A DNA stretch of 64,000 nucleotides. Origin: Undibacterium sp. CCC3.4. Lineage in GTDB: Bacteria > Pseudomonadota > Gammaproteobacteria > Burkholderiales > Burkholderiaceae_D. The translations under genes were made by a program, and so were the position numbers. Below, piece after piece: positions 27,420-38,000 of the stretch. The notes under the pieces are model-generated. The model saw nothing but the letters and a program-made list of their open reading frames with translations. It was not told where the DNA came from and searched no databases. How positions within the stretch are numbered: the stretch's first letter is position 1; every line of letters begins with the position of its first letter. The stretch spans positions 1,922,001 through 1,986,000 of the forward strand of contig NZ_CP133779.1 of the NCBI RefSeq assembly GCF_034347425.1, read 5' to 3'.

Positions 27420-30400
27420 GTGTTTGAACTTCTCGCCCCCATTCCTGTATTTGCCATCCAAGCGCGGCAGCAGTCGGCCCGCTTCTTGCAGCACGTGTTG
27501 CTGCTCTTCTTTGCACTGTGCGTGCTTGCGACGGGTGCGCATGCCACGCCGGCACCCGGAGGTGCAAGCATCAGCGCGACAGCGACGGCGACTTACATAC
27601 CGGCCGGCTTTACGCAGCCGGAAACCGTCAATTCCAATACGGTACAAGCGCAAATACAGTCGGTTGAAGCGCTCAGCTTGAGCCCGAGTCAGAGCCTGAC
27701 GCGGCCACCGGTGAGCGCAGTGACGATCTCGCATTTGCTCAGCAATACAGGTAACACCAGCTCCTCTTACACGCTCAGTTTGGCCAATGGCGGCGGCACT
27801 TGCCCAGCCGGTGGCGCGCTGGTGGTGAGCGGCTTGAAGGTGGTGCGTGATATTAACAATAACGGCGTCGTCGATCCCGGCGAGCCTACTCTCACGCTCA
27901 ACAGCGCCGGGGTGGTTACCTTGGCTGCCGGAGCGAGCATGAATTTACTGATAAGCGGCACGACGCCGAGCCAGTCCTCGGGTGTCGCCTGCGTGACCCT
28001 CGGTGCTCTGACTGCTTTGCAAAGCGTGAGTGCCAGCAGCAGCGACCTGATCACGCTGGGGAATAATGCTGCGCTGAGTTTGACCAAATCCGCCAGTTAT
28101 TCCGGCCTGCTGATTCCGGGCGTCAGCGATATCGGGTTTACTGTGACGGCCAACAGCCAAGGCAGCCAAATCGCACAGCCGAACGCCAGTGCCGGAGCCT
28201 TGGCAACAGCGATCACGGTCAATGGCATGCCGCAAAGTTTGATACTGCTCAGTGACGTCGTGCCGGTTGGTACGCAATATAACTCTGCCAGCTTGCAGAC
28301 CAATGTCACCGGTGCGCTGCGCTTGTTCCGTGTTGCCGGTGATGCGCCGTTCAACTACCGTACCAGTGATGCCGGTGCGGCCGCCGTCGAAGTGGCGATC
28401 GGGCTAGCGCCTGGCGTCCCAGTGCCGAAAATCATGACTATGAATTTTTCCGTGCGCGCGATGGTGACTGGCAATATCAGCAATACCTCACAATCGTATT
28501 ATTTCGATGGCAGTAATCCGGTCGTCGTCAATTCCAATACCGTGGTGATTTCCAGCGTACTCAACAGCATAGGCTTGGCCAAGGCCGCCGGCGTGCCGCG
28601 CAGTAATGTTGATGCCAATGGCAATGCCGACGGCACTGCCACCGTCAGCTTTACGCTGTTGGTGAAAAATTATGGCACGGCACCGCTCTACGATGTGCAA
28701 ATCAGTGATTTGATCGAAGGCACAGGCGCGGGCCAATTCGGAACGTATACCGCGCAGACGGTGCCGGGTCCGAATCAATACACGATTGTCGCCGGATCCT
28801 TGGGCGTCAACAATCAACAAGCCAATGGCGTACAAGGCGTGGTGTTGCAACCGTTGTTGAGCTTTACCGGTCAAGGTACGCACAAAAAACTGCTGGCACC
28901 CGGCGCGGTGCTGCCGGTCGGTGCCAGCTCGACAGTACAGTTCGATGTGCGCTTCAATACCGGCGGCAGTACGGCCACTTTGTATAATCAGGCACGCGTG
29001 ACGGCGGCTGCCGTGGCGGGTGGCGTGGTGGTGGCGCGCGATGACTCTACCGATGGCAGCGACCCGGATCCGGATGGTGATGGTAACCCTACCAATAATA
29101 GCGAGGTCACGCCTATCCTCACGCAATTGCCGAAATTAAGTTTGGAAAAAACCGTTGGGGCACCGCGTATCGTCAGCACCGGCGTGGTCGAACTCGACTA
29201 TACCTTTACCATCAGTAACAGCGGTTCGTCGGCGGCACCGAATGTGCGTCTGCTCGATAATTTGAATTGCACCTTCGGTATGGATAAGCCTAACGGTCAG
29301 GTTCAATCTTGGGAAATCGTTGGTAAACCGGTGGCACAAAAAGGCTTGTTAAACATCGCCTCGAACTACACCGGCAGTGCCAGTTGCGATCGCGCCGGCA
29401 TCAACAATGCCAATGCGGCGGCCAGTGTGCCGACCGCGGTTGGTCTGAGCTTGGTCGATGGTAACCGTGCATTAGCGGCCAATCAAACCGAAACCATCAC
29501 GCTGACCGTGCGCTTGACGCAGAAGCCGCAATCGGTCGGTTTGCGCAGCATTCTTTCGAATAAAGCCTGGGCCGCTTCGTACACCAGCAATGCCGTCAAT
29601 CCGACTGCGAATATGCTGGTCAATGCCGTCTCTGCCACGGCCGACAGTATTTTGCTCGCGCCTACCGGTTATGTCTACGATTCCAGCACACGCTTGCCGG
29701 TGGCCGGTGTCAAGGTTACCTTGGCACGCACGGCGACTGGCCGCTCGCTGTCACCAATGAGTGCCACCGATCTGTATGCTGGCCCAGCCTATGCATTCAA
29801 TGCCGATGGCAGCGTCAGCATGACCACTGGTGCCGACGGCAGTTATCAGTTCGCTTTGCAGTCACCGAAAGATTTGTCAACTTATACGCTGAGCTTGTTA
29901 CCGCCGCCGAACAGTGGTTACGTCGTGCCGTCGCAAGTGATCAGCGTCCAACCGGGTGTGTATGGCAAGTGTGGCCCCGTGGTAGCGAACACCACGATTC
30001 CACAAAACAGTGACCCGACCGATTATTACTTCGGTTTCCAAATGGGCGTATCGAGTGCGAATGGGCAGACTTGTGATGTGGTCAATAACCATATTCCGCT
30101 TGATCGTGGCAGTGCCACTGGTTTGGTATTGAAAAAAGAAGGTAATAAAGTACAGGCTGAATTAGGCGATTTCCTCGATTACGCACTGACGCTCAGTAAT
30201 AAAACCGGCGTCACCTTGAACGGCGTCAGCTTTACCGATGCCTTGCCACCTGGTTTGGCATATATCAAACAGAGTGCGCGGCTTAATGGCCTGCCACCGG
30301 CTGATCCGGCCGGTGGTGCCGGACCGAGTTTGAAATTCAGCTATCCCGACCTGACTCTGGCCCCGGGCGACAATGCCGTGGTGCGCTATCGCGTCCGTGT

Positions 30401-33400
30401 TGGCGTCGGTGCGCCTACCAATGGCACCGTGATTAACCGTGCCAGTGCGGTATCGGGCACCTATCAATCGAATTTGGCCAGCTGGAAAACACTGATCAGC
30501 GGCGGTGTGTTTGCCGATGATGCCTACGCTTTCGGTAAGGTGTACCTCGATTGCAAGCGCGACGGTAAGCAAAAAACCACCGAACAGTCGGAAGAAATCG
30601 GCATTCCTGGGGTGCGTTTGTTCCTCGAAAATGGTACCAGCGTAATTACTGATATCGAAGGTAAATGGAGCCTGTATGGTTTGAAGCCAGTGACCCATGT
30701 ACTGCGTTTGGATCAAAGCAGTTTGCCATCCGGTGCACGCCTCGAAGTGCTCGATAACCGCAATGCCCAAGCACCGGAGAGTCGTTTTCTTGATTTGAAA
30801 AAAGGCGAATTCCACAAAGCCAATTTCATCGTCACCAATTGCGATGATGCGGCAATGATGGACGAAGTCAAAGCGCGCCGCGCCGCCATCGTCGCCAATC
30901 CTGATGTCGAAATGGAAGCGCAAGTTCGCAGCCGTCTCGACCCTGAAGGCTTGCCTATTGTAGCCGGTGATTTGCGTGGTTTGCCAGCCAGCGGCCAGAT
31001 CGGTGGCGCGACCGGTGCCGGCTTCGCCAGCACACCAACAACATCTACCGCGGCTATGATCAAATTGCCACAAGCACCGTCTGATGGCAGTAGCTTTGTC
31101 GGTTCCTCGGCCGGTAATCTCAGTGGCACCTTGACCTCGTCGGGTGCACCGTCGGGCAACGCGGCAAAGTCGGTGTCAGACCTTGCCTCCAGTAAGCTAC
31201 TGAGCGGTGCCGCAGAACCTGGGGTGTTCCCACAATTGCCAGCAGCTCCAGCGGAAACCTTGGAAGTGTTGTTACCGAAATTAGAAAACAATAGCCTGGA
31301 ATTTATCGGACTTAAAGATGGCGATACCCTGCCTTCGAGTACCACCAATGTGCGCGTCAAAGGCGATATCGGTGCGAGCTTGCGTCTGACTGTCAACGAG
31401 CAGGTGGTCGATGATCGTCGGGTCGGTAAAAAAGCATCTTTGCCATCGAAAAAAGTCACGGCCTGGGAATACATCGGTGTCAGCTTACGCGCCGGTTCGA
31501 ACAGTTTGTTGTTGGAACAAGTCGATGAATTCGGCAATGTCCGCGATAGCCGTAAAATCAACTTGATCGCGCCGGATAAACTGGGCAAGTTATCTCTCGA
31601 AGCGCCGGAAACAGCGGTGGCCGATGCGCGCACCCCGATTCGTATCAAAGTGCGTTTGACCGATGCCAACGGTGTGCCAGTCACGGTGCGTGCACCACTG
31701 ACATTAGAAGCCGATCGTGGTCGTTGGTTGGCCGTTGATCTCAATAGCAAAGAGCCAGGCACCCAAGTGTTTATGGAAGGTGGTACGGCGGAATTCGAAA
31801 TTGTGCCGCCGGCCGAACCCGGTACCATGCGCGTGCGTGTTACCAGCGGTAATTTCGTGCAAAAATTGCGGATTGTACTGTTGGCGGAAAAGCGTCCGAT
31901 GATCGGTGTCGGTATTGTTGAAGGTGTGCTTGATTTGACTAACCGCGGCAAACTCGCACTCGGTGCCATGCCGGCCGGAGCAGCCTTTGAAACTGAATTG
32001 AGCGGTATCAGCAGCAGCAAAGATAACAGCCGTGTTTCCGGTCGCAGCGCCTTCTTCTTTAAGGGGACGGTGAAGGGCGAATACTTGCTGACGGCCTCGT
32101 TTGATTCCGATAAAACCGAACAAGAACGCTTGTTCCGTGATATCCGTCCCGATGAGTTTTACCCAGTGTATGGCGATTCTTCGGTCAAGGGTTTCGATGC
32201 ACAAAGTACGCAAAAGCTGTATGTGCGTATCGATAAAAACCGCTCGTATTTGTTGTATGGTGATTTCACTACCGCCAGCAGCGGCGAAGTGCGCCAGTTA
32301 AGCCAGGTCAACCGTTCTTTGACTGGTGTGAAAAATGTGTATGAAGACAGTAATGTCCGTGCCACCAGCTATCTGTCACGCACCAGCCAAACTCAGGCAG
32401 TTGAAGAGTTCCGTTCGGTCGGTACTTCCGGGCCGTATTTCTTGCGCGGTAATGGTGGTGACTTTGTACAAAACAGTGAGCAAGTCGAGATTTTGGTACG
32501 CGACCGCAATCAAGCCAATGTGATCTTGCAAAAAACTGCGCTCGTGCGTTTTGTCGACTACACGATAGAACCTTTGACGCGTCGTTTGTTGTTGACCCAA
32601 GCGGTGTCGTCGGTCGATCTTAATCTCAATCCGCAATCGATACGTGTCACTTATGAAGTCGATACCGGTGGTCCGGAATTCACCGTGGCGGGTACCGATG
32701 TGCAGGTGAAAGTCAATGAACAGTTGCAAGTTGGGGTAGTCGCGAGTGTCGATAAAAATCCGGAAAACCAACGCAAGTTAGCCGCTGCGACTGCCTTGGC
32801 ACGCCTGGGTGAGCATACCTCGGTGGCGGCGGAAGTGGTTGGTACTGAATCGGATTTGAATGGTCGCGGCAATGCCGGTCGCTTGGAATTGCGCTACCAA
32901 GATGAGAAGTTAGCCATCGCTGCTTTGGCCAGCAAGACCAGCCAAAATTTCGATAACCCCGGTGCCTCGACCACGGCCGGTCGGATCGACGCCGCTGTGC
33001 GCGCCGAATTGAAACTCGACGACACCTTGAAACTGCGCGGCGAAGCCTTGTACAGTAAAGATGCGCTGGCTGATGATGCGCAAAGCGGTATCAGTGTCAG
33101 CGCGCAGAAAAAAATTGGTGAACGCACGGTTGCCGAACTGGGCGTGCGTCATGGTCAATCGAATGCCGGTGCGGTATCGAGTTTCGACTATGGTCAGATT
33201 TCGACGCATAACGGTATCTCGGGCAGCACTGACGCGGCCGGCGGCCAGAACACCACCACCACTGGCACCAGTGATGACAGCGTCAGCACCGTGCGTTTGC
33301 GCGTCAGTACACAGTTGGCCAGCGTGCCGCAAGCGCAAGTGTTCATCGAAGGCGAACAAGATATCAACCATTCTGATCGCCACGTGGTGGCCGTGGGCGG

Positions 33401-34979
33401 CAATTACGCCGTCACCGACAAGACCCGGGTATATGGTCGGTATGAATTGGTTTCCAGCTTGCAGGGTCCGTATAACTTGAATTCTTCCCAAGCCGGCAAT
33501 GTTGGTACCGTTGGGGTGGAAAGTAATTATATGGAAGGGGGCCGCGTGTATAACGAATACCGTCTGACCGACAGTATTGATGGTCGTGGTGCCCAAGCGG
33601 CTTTCGGTGTGCGCAATACCTTCAAGCTCGATTCGCGCTGGAGTGTTACCGGTGGGCTGGAACGTGTCAGTAATCTCGGCAGTTACGGTAACAGCGGTAA
33701 TACCGGTACCGGCCAGTCTGGTGCGCTGGGCAGCTCGACGGCCCTCATCAGCGGGGTCGAGTATCTCGGTGACCGTGTCAAGGCCAGCGGTATTGCCGAA
33801 GCCCGCAATGGTGATGATGCCAATACCCGTTTGTTCAGTGCCGGTTTTGCTTACAAAATCAATCCTGATTGGAGTTTATTGACGCGCAATGTTTACAGCC
33901 AAAGTCTAGGTCAGGGTAGTAATGCCGGCAATGATCTGACCCTGATGCGCAATCAAGTCGGTGTCGCCTATCGTCCGGTCGATCAAGATGTATGGAATGC
34001 CTTGGCGCGCTACGAACATAAAACCGAGCGCGTCGGTGAGGCGGCCGATGCAGCTGGTCTGGCCAGTGCCAGCAGTTTCGGCGGCAGCGGTAACATCACT
34101 TTGCCAGGCACGTATAACACCGACATTATTTCGGCCAATGTGAATGTCAACCCGTCACGCGGTAATTATCTGACCGCGCGCTATGCGGCTAAAGTGGCCG
34201 AGGCCAGCGACGGTACGCTCGACAGTACTTACTGGGCGCATTTGTTGCAGGGTCGGTACACCCGCGACTTGACTAAGGATTGGGATATCGGCGTACAGGC
34301 TGGCGTGATGTATGGCAAAGGTGGTTCTTTGCAAAAAACCGCAGGTTTGGAAATCGGTTACCAAGTGTATAAAAATCTGTGGCTCTCGGGCGGTTACAAC
34401 TTTGTCGGTTTGACCGATCGCGATTTGACCGGTAATGAATACACCAGCAAAGGCGTGTACCTGCGCTTGCGCTTCAAGTTCGATGAAACTGCGCTCGGCT
34501 TTGCGCCTGTTACAGCGCCGGTGAAAGTACCAGTCAAAGCAGCGCCGGTACCGGCACCCGAACCGGTCGCAGTGCCGCAGCCGGTAGCAGAAGAAGTGGT
34601 GCCACCGGTGGCGACACCATTGCGCAGCAAAACGACGTTCCAAGCTAACGCACTGTTTGATAGCGACCAGTCTGCCCTCAAGCCGCAAGGTAAGCGTGAG
34701 CTCAATGACTTTGCTGCCCGTTTGCGTGAAGTTGATTACGACGTCGTCATCACCATGGGTCACAGCGATTCACGTGGCGATCATGATTACAACCAACGTC
34801 TGTCGGAACGCCGTGCCGATACTGTGCGTGCTTATTTGATTGAACAAGGTATCAAAGCGGAACGGATCGAAGCCAAGGGCTTTGGCGAAGATCAACCGGT
34901 AGCCAGCAATGCGACGGCGGCCGGGCGCGCTAAAAACCGCCGCGTCGAGATCGAAGTAACGGGTTATGAGAGTAAGTAA
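27420..34979 (+). CDS. Giant DUF11/Cna-B/beta-barrel/OmpA-domain surface protein, 2519 aa
   Basis: A GTG start at 27420 has AAAGGA upstream and leads into a signal peptide with hydrophobic core HVLLLFFALCVLATGAHA (to about residue 42). Then come DUF11-like domains (clear ones near 569-680 and 899-1000) and a Cna-B/SdrD-like domain (about 1030-1110; AFGKVYLDCKRDGKQKT). A Ser/Ala-rich linker and an invasin-like Ig domain (about 1390-1500) follow. About 830 residues of alternating amphipathic strands, with aromatic strand ends, suggest a large outer-membrane barrel (about 1530-2360). After a Pro/Val-rich linker comes an OmpA peptidoglycan-binding domain (about 2403-2519; FDSDQSALKPQGKRELNDFA, GHSDSRGDHDYNQRLSERRA). 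It probably anchors the array to the envelope or exports its partners. The barrel is my prediction. Confidence 0.85.
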   Translation: MFELLAPIPVFAIQARQQSARFLQHVLLLFFALCVLATGAHATPAPGGASISATATATYIPAGFTQPETVNSNTVQAQIQSVEALSLSPSQSLTRPPVSAVTISHLLSNTGNTSSSYTLSLANGGGTCPAGGALVVSGLKVVRDINNNGVVDPGEPTLTLNSAGVVTLAAGASMNLLISGTTPSQSSGVACVTLGALTALQSVSASSSDLITLGNNAALSLTKSASYSGLLIPGVSDIGFTVTANSQGSQIAQPNASAGALATAITVNGMPQSLILLSDVVPVGTQYNSASLQTNVTGALRLFRVAGDAPFNYRTSDAGAAAVEVAIGLAPGVPVPKIMTMNFSVRAMVTGNISNTSQSYYFDGSNPVVVNSNTVVISSVLNSIGLAKAAGVPRSNVDANGNADGTATVSFTLLVKNYGTAPLYDVQISDLIEGTGAGQFGTYTAQTVPGPNQYTIVAGSLGVNNQQANGVQGVVLQPLLSFTGQGTHKKLLAPGAVLPVGASSTVQFDVRFNTGGSTATLYNQARVTAAAVAGGVVVARDDSTDGSDPDPDGDGNPTNNSEVTPILTQLPKLSLEKTVGAPRIVSTGVVELDYTFTISNSGSSAAPNVRLLDNLNCTFGMDKPNGQVQSWEIVGKPVAQKGLLNIASNYTGSASCDRAGINNANAAASVPTAVGLSLVDGNRALAANQTETITLTVRLTQKPQSVGLRSILSNKAWAASYTSNAVNPTANMLVNAVSATADSILLAPTGYVYDSSTRLPVAGVKVTLARTATGRSLSPMSATDLYAGPAYAFNADGSVSMTTGADGSYQFALQSPKDLSTYTLSLLPPPNSGYVVPSQVISVQPGVYGKCGPVVANTTIPQNSDPTDYYFGFQMGVSSANGQTCDVVNNHIPLDRGSATGLVLKKEGNKVQAELGDFLDYALTLSNKTGVTLNGVSFTDALPPGLAYIKQSARLNGLPPADPAGGAGPSLKFSYPDLTLAPGDNAVVRYRVRVGVGAPTNGTVINRASAVSGTYQSNLASWKTLISGGVFADDAYAFGKVYLDCKRDGKQKTTEQSEEIGIPGVRLFLENGTSVITDIEGKWSLYGLKPVTHVLRLDQSSLPSGARLEVLDNRNAQAPESRFLDLKKGEFHKANFIVTNCDDAAMMDEVKARRAAIVANPDVEMEAQVRSRLDPEGLPIVAGDLRGLPASGQIGGATGAGFASTPTTSTAAMIKLPQAPSDGSSFVGSSAGNLSGTLTSSGAPSGNAAKSVSDLASSKLLSGAAEPGVFPQLPAAPAETLEVLLPKLENNSLEFIGLKDGDTLPSSTTNVRVKGDIGASLRLTVNEQVVDDRRVGKKASLPSKKVTAWEYIGVSLRAGSNSLLLEQVDEFGNVRDSRKINLIAPDKLGKLSLEAPETAVADARTPIRIKVRLTDANGVPVTVRAPLTLEADRGRWLAVDLNSKEPGTQVFMEGGTAEFEIVPPAEPGTMRVRVTSGNFVQKLRIVLLAEKRPMIGVGIVEGVLDLTNRGKLALGAMPAGAAFETELSGISSSKDNSRVSGRSAFFFKGTVKGEYLLTASFDSDKTEQERLFRDIRPDEFYPVYGDSSVKGFDAQSTQKLYVRIDKNRSYLLYGDFTTASSGEVRQLSQVNRSLTGVKNVYEDSNVRATSYLSRTSQTQAVEEFRSVGTSGPYFLRGNGGDFVQNSEQVEILVRDRNQANVILQKTALVRFVDYTIEPLTRRLLLTQAVSSVDLNLNPQSIRVTYEVDTGGPEFTVAGTDVQVKVNEQLQVGVVASVDKNPENQRKLAAATALARLGEHTSVAAEVVGTESDLNGRGNAGRLELRYQDEKLAIAALASKTSQNFDNPGASTTAGRIDAAVRAELKLDDTLKLRGEALYSKDALADDAQSGISVSAQKKIGERTVAELGVRHGQSNAGAVSSFDYGQISTHNGISGSTDAAGGQNTTTTGTSDDSVSTVRLRVSTQLASVPQAQVFIEGEQDINHSDRHVVAVGGNYAVTDKTRVYGRYELVSSLQGPYNLNSSQAGNVGTVGVESNYMEGGRVYNEYRLTDSIDGRGAQAAFGVRNTFKLDSRWSVTGGLERVSNLGSYGNSGNTGTGQSGALGSSTALISGVEYLGDRVKASGIAEARNGDDANTRLFSAGFAYKINPDWSLLTRNVYSQSLGQGSNAGNDLTLMRNQVGVAYRPVDQDVWNALARYEHKTERVGEAADAAGLASASSFGGSGNITLPGTYNTDIISANVNVNPSRGNYLTARYAAKVAEASDGTLDSTYWAHLLQGRYTRDLTKDWDIGVQAGVMYGKGGSLQKTAGLEIGYQVYKNLWLSGGYNFVGLTDRDLTGNEYTSKGVYLRLRFKFDETALGFAPVTAPVKVPVKAAPVPAPEPVAVPQPVAEEVVPPVATPLRSKTTFQANALFDSDQSALKPQGKRELNDFAARLREVDYDVVITMGHSDSRGDHDYNQRLSERRADTVRAYLIEQGIKAERIEAKGFGEDQPVASNATAAGRAKNRRVEIEVTGYESK

Positions 34980-35022
34980 CAACAGTGCATTCGCCACCCA
35001 TCTGTTAGCAAGGACGGTAATC

Positions 35023-38000
35023 ATGAAAACGATACATTGGGCGAACCTTGTCCCGATCGGTGCCTTACTGGCAGCATGGTACAGCCGCTTCTTGCTGACG
35101 CAGCGCTTAATGTTGGCGCAGATGATGTTGGCGTTGGTATTGTTGGGGACGATGGGGGGAGCGTGGGCGCAGTTTAATCCAAGCAGAATAGCGATAAATG
35201 AAACTTCACGTTTCAGCGTTGGTTATACGTCTGTTTCAGGAAATGGCGTCGATACTTTATACCGATATGGCGGACAGCTTCCTGCGGGTGTCACTGTTGC
35301 GGCGAACAGCAATCCATCGTCAGATTGTGGGATGTCATTTAACCAGTCCGGTAACCGTTGGTGGTTTTCTGGTGCAGTCAGTTTTCCCCTGGGGAAAGCC
35401 TGTCAGTTCGGGTTTAATGTAACGAGTTCGACGGCCGGTACCTATACAGCAATCGTTGGGTGTTCCGACGTTCAGACGCAGTTCGGCAGTTGTGTCGGCA
35501 CATCCATTGCCACGACTTTAGAAGTGATAGCGCCATTCTCGCCACCTCCGGGGCCGCCAATCGTTGCTTTGGTCTCTGGCGTGCGTGTTGTTGGAAATGC
35601 CAGCGTGCCGGCCGATGGCCGCTCTCAGATCGTGTTAGAGGCCTTTGCCCATAACCCCAGTAGCGGACTGCCACTGGTGGGTATTGGTGTCAACTTTACC
35701 GGAGGCCCGTATACTTTTGTCGGTGGTATGAGTCGATGCGTTACCGGTAGCGATGGTCGTTGTCGCGTGTCTTTGGTCAGTAACGTGGCTGGAAGAACCT
35801 CGTCCAACATGGTTTCTGAGCAATACGTGGTGTACGGAAGCATTCCTCTTTACGGCATCACTGGTCAGACCGCGAATTTTGAATTTACCCCAGCCAGCAT
35901 CACGCCGCCGCCGAACCCGAATCCGAACCCGCAGGTTGTTGGGGACTGGGGTTATTACCCCAATACGATTCCGGTCAATGAGATCAGTCAGTATCGTTCT
36001 TTTTTTCGGTTGACAAGCGGTAATACTGGTGCCATCTCGCGCTACAGCGGCACACTTCCTGCTGGCGTCAGTTTTGCGCAAAACATGGGGGTATTCTCGA
36101 GCTGTCCTGGTCTGGCATTTCATACCAGCGGCAGTTCCTGGTGGTTTGACGGCTACGCGACAATACCAGTTGGCGGCGATTGTCGCTTTCAGTTCAATGT
36201 CACCAGTAATACGCCGGGCGCTTATTCGAGTACGTACACTTGTGCCGATGTCACCTTGATAGGCGCGAACTGCGGCAGCACTGCCCTGACCAGTCCCTTG
36301 ACCGTTACCGGCAACACCGCGCCGCCAGTTATTTTGCCAACAAATAATGGCTATTTCCCTGACAGAATAGCGGTGAATCAGAACAGTACCTATGTTTCCG
36401 AGTTTCAAACGGGCGGCGGAGCTGGATTGCCAAATACTTGGTCCAAATACAGCGGTACCTTGCCGGCGGGTGCGGATTTTGCCCGCAACCCGAATGCATC
36501 GTCGACCTGTCTTGGTTTGAGCTTTCAGTACTCCGGTAAAACCTGGTCGTTCACCGGATCGGCTACCGTTTATCCTGGCCAAAAATGTCATTTCCAGTTT
36601 GACGTCGTCGGTACCATACCGGGTTCTTATCAGACCCCAACCTCGTGCGCCGATCTGACCATCAGCGGCCCCTGCACGGTTGTGCCGCGGAACTCGCCAT
36701 TGACTGTCACCGCCGGCAGTAAAAATGGTGGCGTGCGTGTGGTGACCAATGATCAGGCCGCCGATGGCATTGCTAAAGACGTGCTCGATGTGCATGTCTA
36801 TACCAATAACGACACTAACAGCGCCTACCAATCCAAACAGATCAATTTCACTTGGGCCGGTGGCAGTACCTCGTGCTTAACCAATATCGCCGGAGGCTGT
36901 CAGGCCAATATCACCAGCACGATAGCGGGCCGGATACCGGTCACGGTAACGCTGGCCGAAGACAATTCGCCGCTGCTCACAGCCCATGCCTATGGCGGTG
37001 TCTCTTACCAGTCTGCGCCTATCGATGTCAATTTCATCGCACCGGGCAGTTTCGATCCGCTGCATTCGGGTGTCAAAGTCAAACAAGATAATGCCTTAGC
37101 CGACGGTCTGGCCTATGATGAACTCGAAGCGTTTATCGGTGACGGCGCGGGCCGTCCGGTCAGCGGCGTCGATGTCAACTTCGGGGTCACGCTCGATGTC
37201 GAATTTGCTGGCGTTGCCAGCGGTAACGATGCGATCTGCAGAACCAATGCCAGTGGTACTTGCAGCGTGCGTGCGACCAGTCTGCGCGACAGTGTACGTT
37301 TTTCGACCGTCGTAACTGCTAATGGTAGCTTGTTGTCCGGCAGTTTCAACGGCTATACGCCTAGTCCGGCTCGGTATACATTTAAGAAAAATACCTCACC
37401 CATCGGTGTGATGACCTCCGGTGTGCGCGTCGTTGGTGGCAAGATTGTTGCTGGCGATGGGATAGCAACGGTTGTCTTGGAGGGGTTTGCCAGAGATGCC
37501 GTGAGCGGGGCCGCAATTGCCAACACCATCGTGCAGTTTGCCGGTACGCCGGGCGTGAGCTTTGCGAGTAATGGAGTTCGCCCGGGCTTGGGTTTGGGCA
37601 CAAGTTGTATCACCGCTGCCGATGGCCGTTGTCGTGTTGAGGCCAGCAGTTTGGTAGTCGGTCTCAAATCGACGGCAGTGAGCATTCCGGCCAATAACAG
37701 TATGGGGCCGATTGCGGCGCAGGGTAGCGATGGTCCTTGGGACAGTGGTCCTTTGCGCTATTCGTTTTCATCCCCCCTCTTTGACGCCAGCAAGTCAGGC
37801 GTGCAAGTGTTGCGCGATCAAGCCCAAGCCGATGGCCTGGCCTATGATGAATTGGAGGCTTTCATCGCCGACAGCACAGGTCAGGCGATGGCCAACATGA
37901 ATGTGCTGTTTGCGGGTACGCCGGAAGTCCAGTTCGGTAGCCTTCCGTATGGGGCGCTGGGCAGTTGCACCACTGGCAACGATGGTAAGTGTAAGGTACA

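Noticed and set aside
30162..32020. Long minus-strand frames (303 and 435 codons) inside the 2519-aa gene
   Set aside because: They lie fully inside a clear plus-strand gene with regular domain structure; biased codon use in that gene keeps the reverse frames open.
34966..35022. Upstream start (ATG 34966) for the 1543-aa protein
   Set aside because: It lies within the last codons of the previous gene, has no ribosome-binding site and would place 19 extra residues before the signal peptide; ATG 35023 has AAGGA.
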